From Budvicia aquatica DSM 5075 = ATCC 35567 (GTDB taxonomy: Bacteria; Pseudomonadota; Gammaproteobacteria; Enterobacterales; Enterobacteriaceae): a stretch of DNA of 64,000 bases. The notes below the pieces were generated by a model that was not told the origin of the DNA, did no database searches, and was given only the letters and a program-made list of their open reading frames with translations. The stretch spans positions 94,013 through 158,012 of the forward strand of contig NZ_ATYS01000010.1 of NCBI RefSeq assembly GCF_000427805.1. The letters run 5' to 3'. This document shows, piece by piece, positions 31,510 through 42,185 of the stretch; the stretch's first letter is position 1, and the number at the start of each line of letters is the position of its first letter. The position numbers and the translations under genes were made by a program.

Positions 31510-32850
31510 ATGGACTCACAACTCTGGGTAGTCGGTACCTTACTGACAAGCATCATTCTGATCGTCTTTACCATCGTTAAACTTAAGTTCCATCCCTTTT
31601 TAGCCCTGCTATTAGCCAGCTTTTATGTCGGCTCACTAATGGGTATGAACCCGGTTGACATGGTTAACGCCATGGAAGGCGGGATCGGCGGTACCCTTGG
31701 TTTTCTGGCCGCAGTCATCGGCTTAGGCACCATTCTCGGCAAAATGATGGAAATCTCCGGGGCCGCAGAACGCATCGGGATCACGCTACAAAAATGCCGT
31801 TGGCTATCGCCAGACGTCATTATGGTGCTGGTCGGGCTGGTTTGCGGTATTACCCTGTTTGTTGAAGTCGGGGTGGTATTACTTATTCCACTGGCTTTCT
31901 CTATTGCTAAAAAGACCAATACCTCATTACTTAAGCTGGCCATACCTCTGTGTACCGCATTAATGGCCGTTCACTGTATCGTTCCGCCCCACCCGGCAGC
32001 GCTGTACGTCACTAACGCTTTGGGTGCGGATATTGGCTCAGTGATTATCTATGGTCTGATTATCGGGCTGGGTGCCTCTCTGGTCGGTGGCCCGCTGTTT
32101 CTTAAGCTGGTCGGAAACCGCCTACCCTTTAAGCCCGTACCTGAAGAGTTTTCCGATCTAAAAGTTCGCAGAGAAGAAGATTTACCCTCGCTGGGCGCAA
32201 CGCTGTTTACCGTATTACTGCCTATTGCCCTGATGCTGATTAAAACCGGCGCAGAGCTGATGAATATGGAAAAAGGCACCACGCTGTTCACCATTTTACA
32301 GTTTATCGGTAACCCGATTACCGCCATGTTTATTGCCGCCTTTGTGGCTTATTACATACTGGGTATTCGCCAGAACATGGGCATGTCGACCCTGCTAACT
32401 AAAACTGAAGACTGCTTTGCCTCCATTGCCAATATTTTGCTGATTATCGGTGCCGGCGGTGCGTTTAATGGTGTGCTAAAGGCCAGCGGCCTGGCCGACG
32501 TACTGGCCCTGATTTTGTCTAATCTGGATATGCACCCGATTTTGCTGGCATGGCTGGTTGCAATCATTCTGCACGCGGCGGTTGGTTCAGCCACCGTCGC
32601 CATGATGGGGGCAACGGCGATTGTTTCACCCATGCTGCCGATGTATCCGGGCGTTAGTCCTGAAATCATCACCTTAGCCATTGGCTCTGGCGCAATCGGC
32701 TGTACCATTGTGACTGACTCGTTATTCTGGCTGGTCAAACAGTATTGCGGCGCAACGCTGAATGAAACCTTCAAATACTACACCACCGCGACGTTTATCG
32801 CCTCGCTGGTCGCCCTGGGTGGCACATTCCTACTTTCTTATATTATTTAG
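31510..32850 (+). CDS. dsdX: DsdX, D-serine:H+ permease (GntP family)
   Basis: 446 residues, 445 in E. coli. It imports D-serine through the inner membrane. About 12-14 hydrophobic segments carry the GntP-family features [33 protein letters not shown] (about residues 58-90), [15 protein letters not shown] and PPHPAALYV (about 160). The C-terminus [23 protein letters not shown] is nearly identical to E. coli DsdX. The ATG at 31510 is chosen over an upstream GTG-type start because it matches the E. coli N-terminus (MDSQLWVV versus MHSQIWVV). dsdA follows after 16 bases. Confidence 0.95.
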   Translation: MDSQLWVVGTLLTSIILIVFTIVKLKFHPFLALLLASFYVGSLMGMNPVDMVNAMEGGIGGTLGFLAAVIGLGTILGKMMEISGAAERIGITLQKCRWLSPDVIMVLVGLVCGITLFVEVGVVLLIPLAFSIAKKTNTSLLKLAIPLCTALMAVHCIVPPHPAALYVTNALGADIGSVIIYGLIIGLGASLVGGPLFLKLVGNRLPFKPVPEEFSDLKVRREEDLPSLGATLFTVLLPIALMLIKTGAELMNMEKGTTLFTILQFIGNPITAMFIAAFVAYYILGIRQNMGMSTLLTKTEDCFASIANILLIIGAGGAFNGVLKASGLADVLALILSNLDMHPILLAWLVAIILHAAVGSATVAMMGATAIVSPMLPMYPGVSPEIITLAIGSGAIGCTIVTDSLFWLVKQYCGATLNETFKYYTTATFIASLVALGGTFLLSYII

Positions 32851-32866
32851 TCAGAAGAGAAACGAC

Positions 32867-34198
32867 ATGAAAAATACAGACATTCAAACGCTTATTGCCG
32901 AATATCCTTTAGTGAAACAGCTGATCGATTTAGAAGAAGTTAGCTGGTTTAATCCGTCAGTCACTACTTTGGAAGCCGGTCTGCCTTATGTCGGTCTGAA
33001 TGCCAGCGATGTAAAACAGGCTGAACAGCGGCTTAACCGCTTTGCGCCTTACCTGTGTAAAGCCTTCCCGGAAACGCAGGTAACGAACGGTATTATTGAG
33101 TCTCAGGTTGTGGCGATTCCGGCCATGCAAAAAACGCTGGAACAGCGTTATGGCATCGATATTACCGGTAAGATTTTACTGAAGAAAGACAGTCACTTGC
33201 CTATTTCCGGCTCCATAAAGGCGCGCGGTGGAATTTATGAAGTTCTTACCCACGCGGAAAAGCTGGCGATACAGGCCGGCTTATTAACTGAATCTGATGA
33301 CTACAGCAAACTGTTCTCTGAAGAATTTAAAGCTTTCTTTGGTCAATACAGCATCGCCGTCGGTTCTACCGGTAATCTGGGTATGTCGATTGGTATCATG
33401 AGCGCCAAGCTGGGCTTTAGCGTCAGCGTTCATATGTCTGCCGATGCTCGTGAGTGGAAAAAACAAAAGCTACGCTCCCACGGCGTTAAGGTAGTTGAAT
33501 ATGAGCAAGATTATGGCGTTGCCGTAGAGCAGGGGCGTAAAGAGGCTGAATCTGATCCAAACTGCTTCTTTATTGATGATGAAAACTCTCAGACCCTGTT
33601 TCTTGGCTATGCCGTTGCCGGTCAGCGCCTGAAAGCTCAGTTTAGCGAAATGAAGGTAGTGGTCGATGAAAACCATCCGCTGTTTGTTTATCTGCCGTGC
33701 GGCGTAGGCGGTGGCCCCGGCGGCGTGGCCTTTGGTCTGAAGCTGGCCTTCGGCGACCACGTTCACTGTATTTTCGCTGAACCAACCCACTCCCCTTGTA
33801 TGCTATTAGGCGTTCATACCAGCTTACACGATCATATCTCGGTGCAGGATATCGGCATTGATAACGTCACCGCGGCAGATGGCCTGGCGGTAGGGCGAGC
33901 TTCCGGCTTTGTTGGTCGGGCCATGGAGCGCTTGCTGGATGGTTATTACACTATCAGCGATCGGGAAATGTACGATCTGTTAGGCCTACTCAATCGGGAA
34001 GAAGGTATTCAACTGGAGCCTTCAGCTCTTGCCGGTATGCCGGGCCCTTCACGGGTAATGGCCGACGCAGAATACCTAAAACGTATGGACCTGACCCCGG
34101 AGAAAATGAGCAACTCCACCCATTTAGTCTGGGCAACCGGCGGCGGAATGGTACCGCAAGCGGAGATGGAAAAATACTTAGCCACCGCCAAAATCTGA
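32867..34198 (+). CDS. dsdA: DsdA, D-serine ammonia-lyase
   Basis: 443 residues, 442 in E. coli. This PLP-dependent enzyme of fold type II converts D-serine to pyruvate and ammonia in the cytoplasm. The PLP lysine is in [14 protein letters not shown] (about residue 115). The phosphate-binding glycine loop is CGVGGGPGG near residue 275, and SLxN-type glycine motif [11 protein letters not shown] is near residue 165. The ATG at 32867 has AGAAGAG upstream and gives the family N-terminus; longer frames overlap dsdX. The dsdCXA set would allow use and detoxification of D-serine, which is abundant in urine and host tissue. Confidence 0.96.
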   Translation: MKNTDIQTLIAEYPLVKQLIDLEEVSWFNPSVTTLEAGLPYVGLNASDVKQAEQRLNRFAPYLCKAFPETQVTNGIIESQVVAIPAMQKTLEQRYGIDITGKILLKKDSHLPISGSIKARGGIYEVLTHAEKLAIQAGLLTESDDYSKLFSEEFKAFFGQYSIAVGSTGNLGMSIGIMSAKLGFSVSVHMSADAREWKKQKLRSHGVKVVEYEQDYGVAVEQGRKEAESDPNCFFIDDENSQTLFLGYAVAGQRLKAQFSEMKVVVDENHPLFVYLPCGVGGGPGGVAFGLKLAFGDHVHCIFAEPTHSPCMLLGVHTSLHDHISVQDIGIDNVTAADGLAVGRASGFVGRAMERLLDGYYTISDREMYDLLGLLNREEGIQLEPSALAGMPGPSRVMADAEYLKRMDLTPEKMSNSTHLVWATGGGMVPQAEMEKYLATAKI

Positions 34199-34221
34199 GT
34201 GATATAAACCAACTAAAATAA

Positions 34222-34260
34222 TCAATCCGGCACAGGTGATAAGCCTGTAAGCCGGATTGA
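34222..34260 (+). terminator. Hairpin after dsdA
   Basis: TCAATCCGGC (34222-34231) and GCCGGATTGA (34251-34260) enclose a second stem, ACAGG and CCTGT. It lies 24 bases past the dsdA stop. The downstream T content is low, so termination efficiency is uncertain. Confidence 0.6.
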
Positions 34261-34325
34261 TTGAGTCTATTGTTGAAAGTCATTACACTCCAAGCAATAT
34301 ATCGTACAGACAAGGATAGCGAACA

Positions 34326-35105
34326 ATGACTACAGAAAAATCGACGGGGTTAACAGACTGGGCTCGCCCTTATTATCAAGCAAGCACCGAATCTCCATTT
34401 CTGTTTTACGTCATATTTGGCGCAACGGCAGATAACTTTGCAATTTCCCGCAATAAATACCTCTGTGACGGAATTCCTGATAGCCTCGAAATTTTAGCCT
34501 ATGGACCAGATAACCACCCTGAAGTTATCGATAACTTTCGCACGGCTAATTTACAGGTGCTGGAAGATGACGCCGGACTGATTGCCGAAATCGCTCGCCA
34601 AACGCACTGCGTTATTATCAAAGGCCATATTCAGAACAGCGAAAACCTGAATTACTTTAGAAATACTATCGGGCTACTGACCTTTCTGCTGGATAACGGC
34701 GGCGTGGCTATTTTTGATGCACTCAGCCTTAGCTGGTGGTCAAAATCTCGCTGGATGGCTGAAATCTTCCAACCGGCAACTCCTCAGCCGAACTCCCACG
34801 TAGTCATACTAACTTCAGCCGAAAATGATGACGCTAATACGCTTTGGTTCCATACCCGCGGGCTATTAAAGTTTGGCCGCCCCGATTTAAGCATTCACAA
34901 CGTCCCGTCTCATTATCACAGCGCTGTTATCGAGATGTTTAATCGCTTTATTGGATTTCAAGCATTCGGCGGGATGATTGAACAAGGGCAGGAAATTAGA
35001 ATGAACTCCCTGCCCGATAATATGTATTGTTTACATTCTGGCCATTATGATGACCCGGACTTTAACAACGTTCATATTGAAATTAAGTGGCCTGAAATAT
35101 ATTAA
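34326..35105 (+). CDS. Conserved-looking protein of unknown function (259 residues)
   Basis: I do not recognise it with confidence; a distant relation to DUF4261-type proteins is possible. The protein is soluble and acidic, with no signal peptide or membrane helix. Distinct stretches are FYVIFGATADNFAISRNKYL (about 27-46), FDALSLSWWSKSRWMAE (about 132-148), and LWFHTRGLLKFGRPDLSIHNVP (about 178-199). The C-terminal quarter has HSGHYDDPDFNNVHIEIKW. The gene sits alone between dsdA and a minus-strand gene, with AAGGATAG about 11 bases upstream of the start. Its codon use resembles the core genes, so it is probably a stable chromosomal gene. Confidence 0.6.
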   Translation: MTTEKSTGLTDWARPYYQASTESPFLFYVIFGATADNFAISRNKYLCDGIPDSLEILAYGPDNHPEVIDNFRTANLQVLEDDAGLIAEIARQTHCVIIKGHIQNSENLNYFRNTIGLLTFLLDNGGVAIFDALSLSWWSKSRWMAEIFQPATPQPNSHVVILTSAENDDANTLWFHTRGLLKFGRPDLSIHNVPSHYHSAVIEMFNRFIGFQAFGGMIEQGQEIRMNSLPDNMYCLHSGHYDDPDFNNVHIEIKWPEIY

Positions 35106-35119
35106 CCTGGTGCATTAGC

Positions 35120-37234
35120 CTATGGAATCAATACACCTTTGTGGTCGTAGGTTTCATAAATATCATCCATCCCTTCTGGCTGATAAATAACAAAGGTATA
35201 GTCGGCCTTTTGGCCGTCTTTTCTTGAGGTATAAGTCCTTAGCGAATTGGCAAAGGTCGCCACTACCTTATTATCAGGGGTAATCAGTTGGTATTGGTCT
35301 TCCACCTCAACCAATGCTGTTCCACCCTGAAAATAATTAGCACTTTTATATATCAGAGGGATAACCAACTGGCCTTGCGTATTAATATAGCCATATTTCC
35401 CACCGTCTCCGTTTACCGCGGCTAATCCATTAGAGAATGGGTATATTTGGCTATAGCGACTGAGGTCGAAGTCGACTTTTTTAGCCTGGCGGTCAATATA
35501 ATATTGCTGTGATTTTTTATCCGTCACCGCCATTAAACCGTCTTTACCAAAGGCGGAATCAATAGACAATTCCTTATAGGGTGATGGATTAAGTTTTGTC
35601 CCTTCAGCATCATAAATATCATAATTGATGTAGCGATAAACTTTATCATTCTCTAGAGAGTAATAATCTTCATCAGCCTTAGGCTTAGTGGTTCGCTCCG
35701 AATATCGGGTAATAATATTATCGCCATCAACGACAACATCATCAAAAACGCCGCTTAAAATTAGCTTATTATCACTCTGACGATAAACAACATAGCTTCG
35801 AGTATCGGTTTTATCATCATAATTACTACCAATATAAAAAGGTCCGTCCAGAGAGATACCTTGATACTTCAAAGGTAACAAAATCTGATGGGTATGGATA
35901 TTTAACAGCCCTTTAATAAAGTTATTCGAAGGATCTTTATTAATAATAACGAATTTATCCTGTTCGATTTCGGTACTCATCATATGGAAAGGCTGTCGTT
36001 CCAACCGTTTCTCGGCCCGATTCAGTAAATAAATCTGCTCACTATTATAATCTTCGTTAGCCTTCACCGCCGAGTAATAGTCCCCGAGCCTGACATCCAA
36101 ACGTTTATATTGCGGCGCAATAATCCAAACGCCCTGTTCATCAATTAAACCATATTTCTTTCCGCTGCTGTCCGTACCGGTCGTCAGACCATCAGTATAC
36201 CGATCCTCCAACGGCTTTAAGCTAAAGGTATACTGATATTCTTTATTCTCCGGTTTGATAAATACCGTAACGGCAATAGCCTCACCGCTAAACTGATAGG
36301 AGGCAATAGTTTTAGGCGGGTGCGTCTTTCTTGCCGCTTCTTCTGAAGGGAAGTTATCGAGGAAAAAGGTTAACAACTGGTCTTTAGTATTAATTTTCCC
36401 GTTATCGACCTGTTCAATCGCCTGACTAAAAAAGTCATGGAGTTGATCAATATAGTAAACATCATTGGAATACGAAGATGACCCGGCAGATCGCAGCGCC
36501 TTCCCCTGTTTATCCATGGCTTCAACACGAAGAATATTGTCATAAACCTCACGCGGCATTGCCAGAGTCACTTCCGAACCGTTAATCGCCATCAGCGCTA
36601 TATCATTTTGGCTGGCATTACTCTCATGGTTAAAGTAAAAGCGTTTAACCTGGCCCGGTAAGGAATAAGTCGCGGTGGCATCAATGGCTGAAATCCGCTG
36701 TACGCTATCAACGTTAAATTCACCGTCCTCAGTTTCCGTTACCGGAAGAGTGGGTGAATTATTGAAGATATGGACCCGATCAAATTTTATTTTTGGTGTC
36801 TCGCTATCAAAGAAGTCCTCATTTCCAACCTTCTGGTCTAGGTCATACTTGCGAAAGTTGGTTTGTAAATAGGAAACCTTGCCGACAATATTTTGAACAA
36901 ACCCGATTGAATTAAAGTAATCCTGATACTTCACATTAGAAACATCGGCAGGAAGCGGATCAAACTGGGCTACATATTCAGGCTCGCTGCCTTCTGCTGG
37001 CTTGCCGGTTGAAAAGCGGATGGAACTAAAACGCTGCAATTTTTCCAACTCATCAAGCTGTTGTTGCAGTAATGTCTTTATCTGTGAAAGAGAGTGGTCC
37101 TTAAACTGCTGCTGAAATTCAGCCGCCATCTCTGCACGCTCAATATCGGCCAATGCGCTACCGGAGCATAGTATTCCCAGCGCCAGAAACAGGGCTTTAA
37201 ACTTAAAAATAGACATTTTTGTTTTCTTACTCAT
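35120..37234 (-). CDS. Exported WG-repeat protein
   Basis: 704 residues. A signal peptide (about 1-29, KALFLALGILCSGSALA then DIERAEM) sends it to the periplasm or beyond. The C-terminal half contains at least three WG (tryptophan/glycine) repeats with the pattern KYG.I...G..VI...Y: KKYGLIDEQGVWIIAPQYK near residue 345, a degenerate KGLLNIHTHQILLPLKYQ near 445, and KYGYINTQGQLVIPLIYK near 615. The N-terminal 300 residues are mixed alpha/beta without a domain I recognise. WG-repeat proteins are thought to mediate protein interactions, but their roles are mostly unknown. An alternative start lies six codons in. Confidence 0.7.
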   Translation of the reverse strand: MSKKTKMSIFKFKALFLALGILCSGSALADIERAEMAAEFQQQFKDHSLSQIKTLLQQQLDELEKLQRFSSIRFSTGKPAEGSEPEYVAQFDPLPADVSNVKYQDYFNSIGFVQNIVGKVSYLQTNFRKYDLDQKVGNEDFFDSETPKIKFDRVHIFNNSPTLPVTETEDGEFNVDSVQRISAIDATATYSLPGQVKRFYFNHESNASQNDIALMAINGSEVTLAMPREVYDNILRVEAMDKQGKALRSAGSSSYSNDVYYIDQLHDFFSQAIEQVDNGKINTKDQLLTFFLDNFPSEEAARKTHPPKTIASYQFSGEAIAVTVFIKPENKEYQYTFSLKPLEDRYTDGLTTGTDSSGKKYGLIDEQGVWIIAPQYKRLDVRLGDYYSAVKANEDYNSEQIYLLNRAEKRLERQPFHMMSTEIEQDKFVIINKDPSNNFIKGLLNIHTHQILLPLKYQGISLDGPFYIGSNYDDKTDTRSYVVYRQSDNKLILSGVFDDVVVDGDNIITRYSERTTKPKADEDYYSLENDKVYRYINYDIYDAEGTKLNPSPYKELSIDSAFGKDGLMAVTDKKSQQYYIDRQAKKVDFDLSRYSQIYPFSNGLAAVNGDGGKYGYINTQGQLVIPLIYKSANYFQGGTALVEVEDQYQLITPDNKVVATFANSLRTYTSRKDGQKADYTFVIYQPEGMDDIYETYDHKGVLIP

Positions 37235-37430
37235 ATTAGTTTAGCGGCCAGGACGACAGAAAGGGGTTATTATTCGGACTATAGTGACATAATTAAAGTA
37301 TCCTTGTCAGTTCGAAGATAACCGCAGTTTCAAAGTTTTTCGCATCATAATTAGTTACGTTACGCTATCATTTATCATCACTATAGAAGGTAGCTTAATC
37401 TCAAAATGAGACCAACAGGGAAGTAATAAC

Positions 37431-38903
37431 ATGGGTAGTCAGGAAAAGCCGGTCGGCAACAAACGATATATTATCGAAACCTCACTGATGGCGATCGTCG
37501 GATTGCCAATTTTAATGCAGGTTGCTGTATTTACAATCGTTCAGCTATCTTTATCAGAACTTCTGGCAAGCGCTCTTGCCTCATTAATTACCCTTCCAAT
37601 AGGCTATCTTTGGGCTAAGAAAAACAACTTACCGTCCAGCTTCTTTGCACGCTATCTGCCAGTCCTAATTCCTTTAATTTATTGCTTGCTCCTCTGGAGT
37701 CTGGCGATGTTTATCGGCAAAGGCGATTTTACTCATTCGGTATTTGAATACTTCATGCTGCTGATATTCCCTTTTCTTGGTACCAGCCTTATTGCCATAT
37801 TCACCGGACAACTCTGGATAACTATTCTGATGCCGCTAGTTGGCTATCTCTGTTTCGCCTTAGGCCTTGCTATCGGTACTAAAAAATTAGGAAAAAATAT
37901 GAACGTGACTCGCGGACGGTTACCAGTATTAGGCCTGTGCTCAGCGTTGCTAATCCTCACCGCCTGCCAAGGGTATCAGCGTGAAACTCACTTAGTTACC
38001 GAAAACTCAGCGCTGACGGTCAATGAAACAATAAGCCTGTGGGATTACGCTCCGTTTAAGAAAGAGGGTAGCCGGCTCACTGCACTTTCCTCTCCGGCGA
38101 CTATCAACATCGACAACGAATGGCCACGGGTGGACGGTGCCACTGCCGCATACCCCATCTATGCGTCGGCAGTACAGGCACTGTACCAAGGATTAGACTA
38201 CAACTCGGTAGATCCTTATATTGCCAGCCGCCGTACTCCTGAAGCCTATAAAGCCCTGATCGCGGGCAAAACCGATCTCATCTTTGCCGCCCAACCTTCA
38301 GAACAACAAAAGAAGCTAGCCGCAGAAAACGGTTTAACCCTGACGATGGTTCCGTTAGCTCAGGAAGCCTTTGTCTTTATCGCGAATAAAGACAACCCGG
38401 TGAAAAACCTGTCTGTCGAGCAGATACGCGCAATCTACGCCGGGCAAATCAATAACTGGCAGGAAGTCGGCGGTGAAAATTGGGATATCATTGGCTATCA
38501 ACGCCCTGAAGGCTCAGGCAGCCAGACCACCATGCTGGCGAAGGTCATGCAAGAGACTAAAATGCGTCAACCGTTGGAGTCAGAAGTAGCCGCGGGTATG
38601 GGGGGGCTTATCCGTCGGGTAGCGAATTATCAAAACACCACTAACGCACTGGGCTATTCGTTCCGCTACTACGCCAGCCAGATGAATCACAACGACCAAC
38701 TGCAGTTGCTGTCAGTTAACGGCATTGCGCCCACGCCGGAAAATATCCGCAACGGCAGCTATCCGTTTAGCGTTAACGTTTACATGATCACCGCCGGTCA
38801 ACCCACGCCTAATACCCAAAAACTAATGGATTGGTTCCTCAGCCCGCAAGGGCAAAAGCTGGTGGAAGATGTGGGATATGTGCCGGTGAGGCCGACTAAG
38901 TAA
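37431..38903 (+). CDS. PstS-like substrate-binding protein fused to an N-terminal membrane domain
   Basis: 490 residues. Residues about 18-150 form four or five hydrophobic helices. Residues about 215-488 match the PstS-type periplasmic phosphate-binding fold, with PRVDGATAAYPIYASAVQALY (about 227-247), RPEGSGSQTTM (about 359-369) and FLSPQGQKLVEDVGYVPV near the end. Between them, residues 157-181 look like a complete lipoprotein signal peptide: MNVTRGRLPVLGLCSALLIL then TAC with lipobox LTAC (Cys about 179). An ATG at 37899 opens that segment with AGGA about nine bases upstream. The gene could make a full fusion and, by internal initiation, a lipoprotein. No pstCAB genes are adjacent, so a role in signalling or scavenging rather than classical transport is possible. 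Confidence 0.75.
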   Translation: MGSQEKPVGNKRYIIETSLMAIVGLPILMQVAVFTIVQLSLSELLASALASLITLPIGYLWAKKNNLPSSFFARYLPVLIPLIYCLLLWSLAMFIGKGDFTHSVFEYFMLLIFPFLGTSLIAIFTGQLWITILMPLVGYLCFALGLAIGTKKLGKNMNVTRGRLPVLGLCSALLILTACQGYQRETHLVTENSALTVNETISLWDYAPFKKEGSRLTALSSPATINIDNEWPRVDGATAAYPIYASAVQALYQGLDYNSVDPYIASRRTPEAYKALIAGKTDLIFAAQPSEQQKKLAAENGLTLTMVPLAQEAFVFIANKDNPVKNLSVEQIRAIYAGQINNWQEVGGENWDIIGYQRPEGSGSQTTMLAKVMQETKMRQPLESEVAAGMGGLIRRVANYQNTTNALGYSFRYYASQMNHNDQLQLLSVNGIAPTPENIRNGSYPFSVNVYMITAGQPTPNTQKLMDWFLSPQGQKLVEDVGYVPVRPTK

Positions 38904-38933
38904 TATTTTACTATTCAATAAGCTAGCAGACAT

Positions 38934-38958
38934 AAAAACGGCCCATCGCGGGCCGTTT
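38934..38958. terminator. Bidirectional terminator between the PstS-like gene and maeB
   Basis: AAAACGGCC and GGCCGTTTT form a nine-bp stem around CATCGCG, between convergent genes, with A and T runs on either side. It is suitable for both directions. Confidence 0.85.
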
Positions 38959-38979
38959 TATTACTATTCATTCTAAAAA

Positions 38980-41259
38980 CTACAGAACCTTAGTCTGAGC
39001 CTCAGCCGCAGCCAGTGCCACCATATTAACGATACGGCGAACCGAGGCAACCGGAGTCAGAATATGAACCGGTTTAGAAACCCCCATCAGAACGGGCCCG
39101 ACGGTAACACCCTCAGACGAAGAGACACGCAGCAGGTTGTAGCTGATACGCGCAGACTCCATATTCGGCATGATCAAAATATTAGCCGCACCTTTCAGGG
39201 GACTGTCCGGCATGATGTCATTGCGAATGCTTTCCACCAGCGCTGCATCACCGTGCATTTCGCCGTCAATTTCCAGCTCAGGCGCAGCCTGCTTAACCAG
39301 TTTAAGCACTTCTCGCATCTTGCGAGCGCTCGGGCTATCAGAGGTACCAAAGCTTGAGTGGGACAACAGGGCAACCTTCGGCTCAATACCAAAACGACGC
39401 ACGGTTTCAGCCGCCATCAGGGTAATTTCCGTTAGCTGTTCCGGCGTAGGATCGTCATTCACATAGGTATCAGTGATAAAGGTATTACCACTTGGCAACA
39501 GAAGAGCATTCATCGCAGCGGCAACGTTGACGCCATCACGATAACCAAACACCTCTTCTACCACGCTGTAATGGTCGTGATAATTGCCGATAGTGCCACA
39601 AATCAGGCCATCCGCCTCACCGCGTTGGACCATAATAGCGCCAATCAGCGTAGGGTTGCCGATCACCGCCCGGCGGGCAGCTTCACGGGAAATCCCTTTA
39701 CGTTTCATGATCTGGTAATACTCGCTCCAGTACTCATTAAAACGCGGGTCTGATTCGTTATTGACCACATCAAAATCTTTACCGATGGTCAGTTGCAGAC
39801 CCAATTTTTTCAGGCGCATTTCGATCACGCTCGGGCGGCCAATCAGAATCGGGAATGCCAGACCTTGGGAAACAATATCCTGAGTGGCGTGTAATACGCG
39901 CTCTTCTTCCCCTTCTGCAAACACAATCCGTTTAGACTGGGCTTTTGCCTGAGAGAAAATCGGCTTCATAAACAGGTTAGTTTTGTAGATGAATTCCGTC
40001 AGGTGCTCAACGTAGGCATCAAAATCTTCGATAGGGCGATTGGCTACGCCGGAATCCATTGCCGCCTTAGCGACCGCCGGGGCAATCTTCACAATCAAAC
40101 GCGGGTCAAAAGGCTTTGGAATAATATAGTCAGGACCAAAAGAAAGCTCCTGATCGCCATAGGCGGAAGAAACCACATCGCTCTGTTCAGCCAAGGCCAG
40201 ATCGGCAATCGCTCGTACGGCAGCCAGTTTCATCTCTTCATTAATCACCGTCGCGCCCACGTCCAATGCGCCGCGGAACAAGAACGGGAAGCACAGCACG
40301 TTATTGACCTGATTTGGATAATCAGAACGGCCGGTACAAACGATCGCATCCGGACGCACCGCTTTAGCCAATGGCGGTAAAATTTCAGGTTCAGGGTTAG
40401 CCAGCGCCAAAATCAGCGGACTTGGTGCCATGGTTTTGACCATATCCTGAGTCAGAACCCCCGGGCCAGAACAGCCAAGGAAGATATCCGCATCAGAGAC
40501 CACCTCGGCCAGGGTACGCTTGCCATTATCGACAATGGCATACAACGCCTTATTCTCTTCCATGTTTTCATCGCGGCCCTGATAAATAACGCCACGGGAG
40601 TCACAAACAGCAATATTCTCATGCTTCATACCAAGAGCAACCAGCAGGTTAAGGCAGGCGATTGCCGCCGCACCTGCGCCGGATACTACCAGGCGAACAT
40701 CTTCCATTTGCTTTTCAACTACCCGCAGGCCGTTCAGTACGGCAGCAGCGCAGATGATCGCAGTTCCATGCTGGTCATCGTGGAACACCGGAATCTTCAT
40801 ACGCTTACGCAGCGCTTTTTCAATATAGAAACATTCTGGTGCTTTAATATCTTCTAAGTTAATGCCGCCAAACGTCGGTTCCAGCGAGGCAATAATATCG
40901 ATCAGCTTGTCCGGATCGGTCTCATCCACTTCAATATCAAATACGTCAATACCGGCAAACTTTTTAAACAATACCCCTTTACCTTCCATCACCGGCTTAC
41001 CGGCTAACGCGCCAATATTGCCTAATCCTAATACCGCCGTTCCATTAGAAATTACCGCCACTAAATTACCGCGAGCCGTATATTTATAAGAAGCCAGCGG
41101 ATCGGCAGCAATCTCCAGGCAAGGGGCCGCCACGCCCGGAGAATAAGCTAAAGCCAAATCACGCTGCGTCGCTAAAGGCTTAGTTGGGGTAACTTGAATT
41201 TTTCCCGGTACGGGAAACTGATGAAAATCGAGTGCACTCTGTTTTAACTGTTCGTCCAT
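38980..41259 (-). CDS. maeB: NADP-dependent malic enzyme MaeB
   Basis: 759 residues, the same as E. coli MaeB. It oxidatively decarboxylates malate to pyruvate with NADP. The N-terminal malic enzyme half (about 1-430) has [17 protein letters not shown] (about 37), [21 protein letters not shown] (about 159-179) and the nucleotide-binding [16 protein letters not shown] (about 190). The C-terminal phosphotransacetylase-like half (about 430-759) is thought to be regulatory (inhibition by acetyl-CoA) rather than active. The gene is monocistronic, convergent with the PstS-like gene. Confidence 0.96.
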   Translation of the reverse strand: MDEQLKQSALDFHQFPVPGKIQVTPTKPLATQRDLALAYSPGVAAPCLEIAADPLASYKYTARGNLVAVISNGTAVLGLGNIGALAGKPVMEGKGVLFKKFAGIDVFDIEVDETDPDKLIDIIASLEPTFGGINLEDIKAPECFYIEKALRKRMKIPVFHDDQHGTAIICAAAVLNGLRVVEKQMEDVRLVVSGAGAAAIACLNLLVALGMKHENIAVCDSRGVIYQGRDENMEENKALYAIVDNGKRTLAEVVSDADIFLGCSGPGVLTQDMVKTMAPSPLILALANPEPEILPPLAKAVRPDAIVCTGRSDYPNQVNNVLCFPFLFRGALDVGATVINEEMKLAAVRAIADLALAEQSDVVSSAYGDQELSFGPDYIIPKPFDPRLIVKIAPAVAKAAMDSGVANRPIEDFDAYVEHLTEFIYKTNLFMKPIFSQAKAQSKRIVFAEGEEERVLHATQDIVSQGLAFPILIGRPSVIEMRLKKLGLQLTIGKDFDVVNNESDPRFNEYWSEYYQIMKRKGISREAARRAVIGNPTLIGAIMVQRGEADGLICGTIGNYHDHYSVVEEVFGYRDGVNVAAAMNALLLPSGNTFITDTYVNDDPTPEQLTEITLMAAETVRRFGIEPKVALLSHSSFGTSDSPSARKMREVLKLVKQAAPELEIDGEMHGDAALVESIRNDIMPDSPLKGAANILIMPNMESARISYNLLRVSSSEGVTVGPVLMGVSKPVHILTPVASVRRIVNMVALAAAEAQTKVL

Positions 41260-41715
41260 TTATCGTGTCCTTTTCAGGGAGAAGCAAAAGCGATAGCCTG
41301 CCATAGGCATCGCTCCCAGATATGTTTGTAACCGCCAGATAGCCCGTCAAGTCGGGCTGCAAGTTCACCAGTCAGCTTATTTTTATCGAATCGTCTGATT
41401 AATGTACTTAACAACCAAACATACAGGTTTGCTATCAATCTTAACATTAATTTAATATTTGCCTATCCGCTCGGTCGGGGTTATGTGATGAGGATCCAAG
41501 TCAAATAAGGAATAGCCAACTGTCGGTTCACTCTGGTTGGGCAAATTAGCCGTTATTCTCGGGTATTTTCATCCAATAATTTTTCATCTAGCACCTACCA
41601 GACTTAGCGCCATCAACTATGCTTAATAAGAACCAGTGAAAACCGGGCTGCCCGGTAGAGACATAAAGACCCGTCATACTAACCGGTAATATTGACTAAC
41701 TTTAGGGTAAGCGAT
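41260..41715. other. Divergent promoter region between maeB and yegP
   Basis: About 455 bases without a credible gene. It must hold the maeB and yegP promoters. I see no strong hexamer pair, repeat or RNA gene. A Shine-Dalgarno-like TTAGGGTAAG precedes yegP. Confidence 0.4.
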
Positions 41716-42060
41716 ATGAGTGCAAAATTTGAAATTTTTCATGGTAAAAACGGTGAGTTCTATTTTCGGTTAAAAGCAGGAAACGGTCAGATAATTCTTG
41801 GCAGTGAAGGCTATACCACCAAAGCTAATTGCCTTAATGGAATTAAGTCGGTTAAAAATCATGCCAAAGAACACCGCTACTTTGAAAAGAAAGTCACCAC
41901 CAACGGTAAATTCTCTTTTAACTTAAAAGCATCAAACGGTCAGATTATTGGCACCAGCCAGACCTATACCACCGAACAGTCCAGAGATGCAGGAATTGAT
42001 TCCGTAAGCCATAACGGCCCGGAAGCCGAAGTGACCGATTTAACCGCTCTCGCGGATTAG
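41716..42060 (+). CDS. yegP: YegP family protein (two DUF1508 repeats)
   Basis: 114 residues made of two tandem DUF1508 units: FEIFHGKNGEFYFRLKAGNGQIILGSEGYTTKANCLNGIKSVKNHA (about 5-50) and FEKKVTTNGKFSFNLKASNGQIIGTSQTYTTEQSRDAGIDSVSHNG (about 56-101). This is the known YegP layout of a small all-beta/alpha protein, homologous to E. coli YegP (110 residues). Function is not firmly established; YegP is stress-inducible in some species. The ATG at 41716 is preceded by AGGG, and eight more upstream codons are in frame but not family-like. A hairpin terminator follows. Confidence 0.9.
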   Translation: MSAKFEIFHGKNGEFYFRLKAGNGQIILGSEGYTTKANCLNGIKSVKNHAKEHRYFEKKVTTNGKFSFNLKASNGQIIGTSQTYTTEQSRDAGIDSVSHNGPEAEVTDLTALAD

Positions 42061-42102
42061 CCCGAATCAATAAGAGAGTATCTTTACACCCTGTAGTGCT
42101 TC

Positions 42103-42138
42103 GTCCGTTAGTCGGTTACTCGATTAACGGACCTTTTT
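42103..42138 (+). terminator. Rho-independent terminator after yegP
   Basis: GTCCGTTA (42103-42110) and TAACGGAC (42125-42132) form an eight-bp stem followed by CTTTTTCT, 43 bases after the yegP stop. Confidence 0.8.
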
Positions 42139-42185
42139 CTATCGGGCATCATGGTTTGCCTTCAGGCTAAGAATTATTGTTCTGT

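Noticed and set aside
32352..32774. 140-codon minus-strand frame inside dsdX
   Set aside because: Antisense to the highly conserved DsdX sequence; a frame shadow only.
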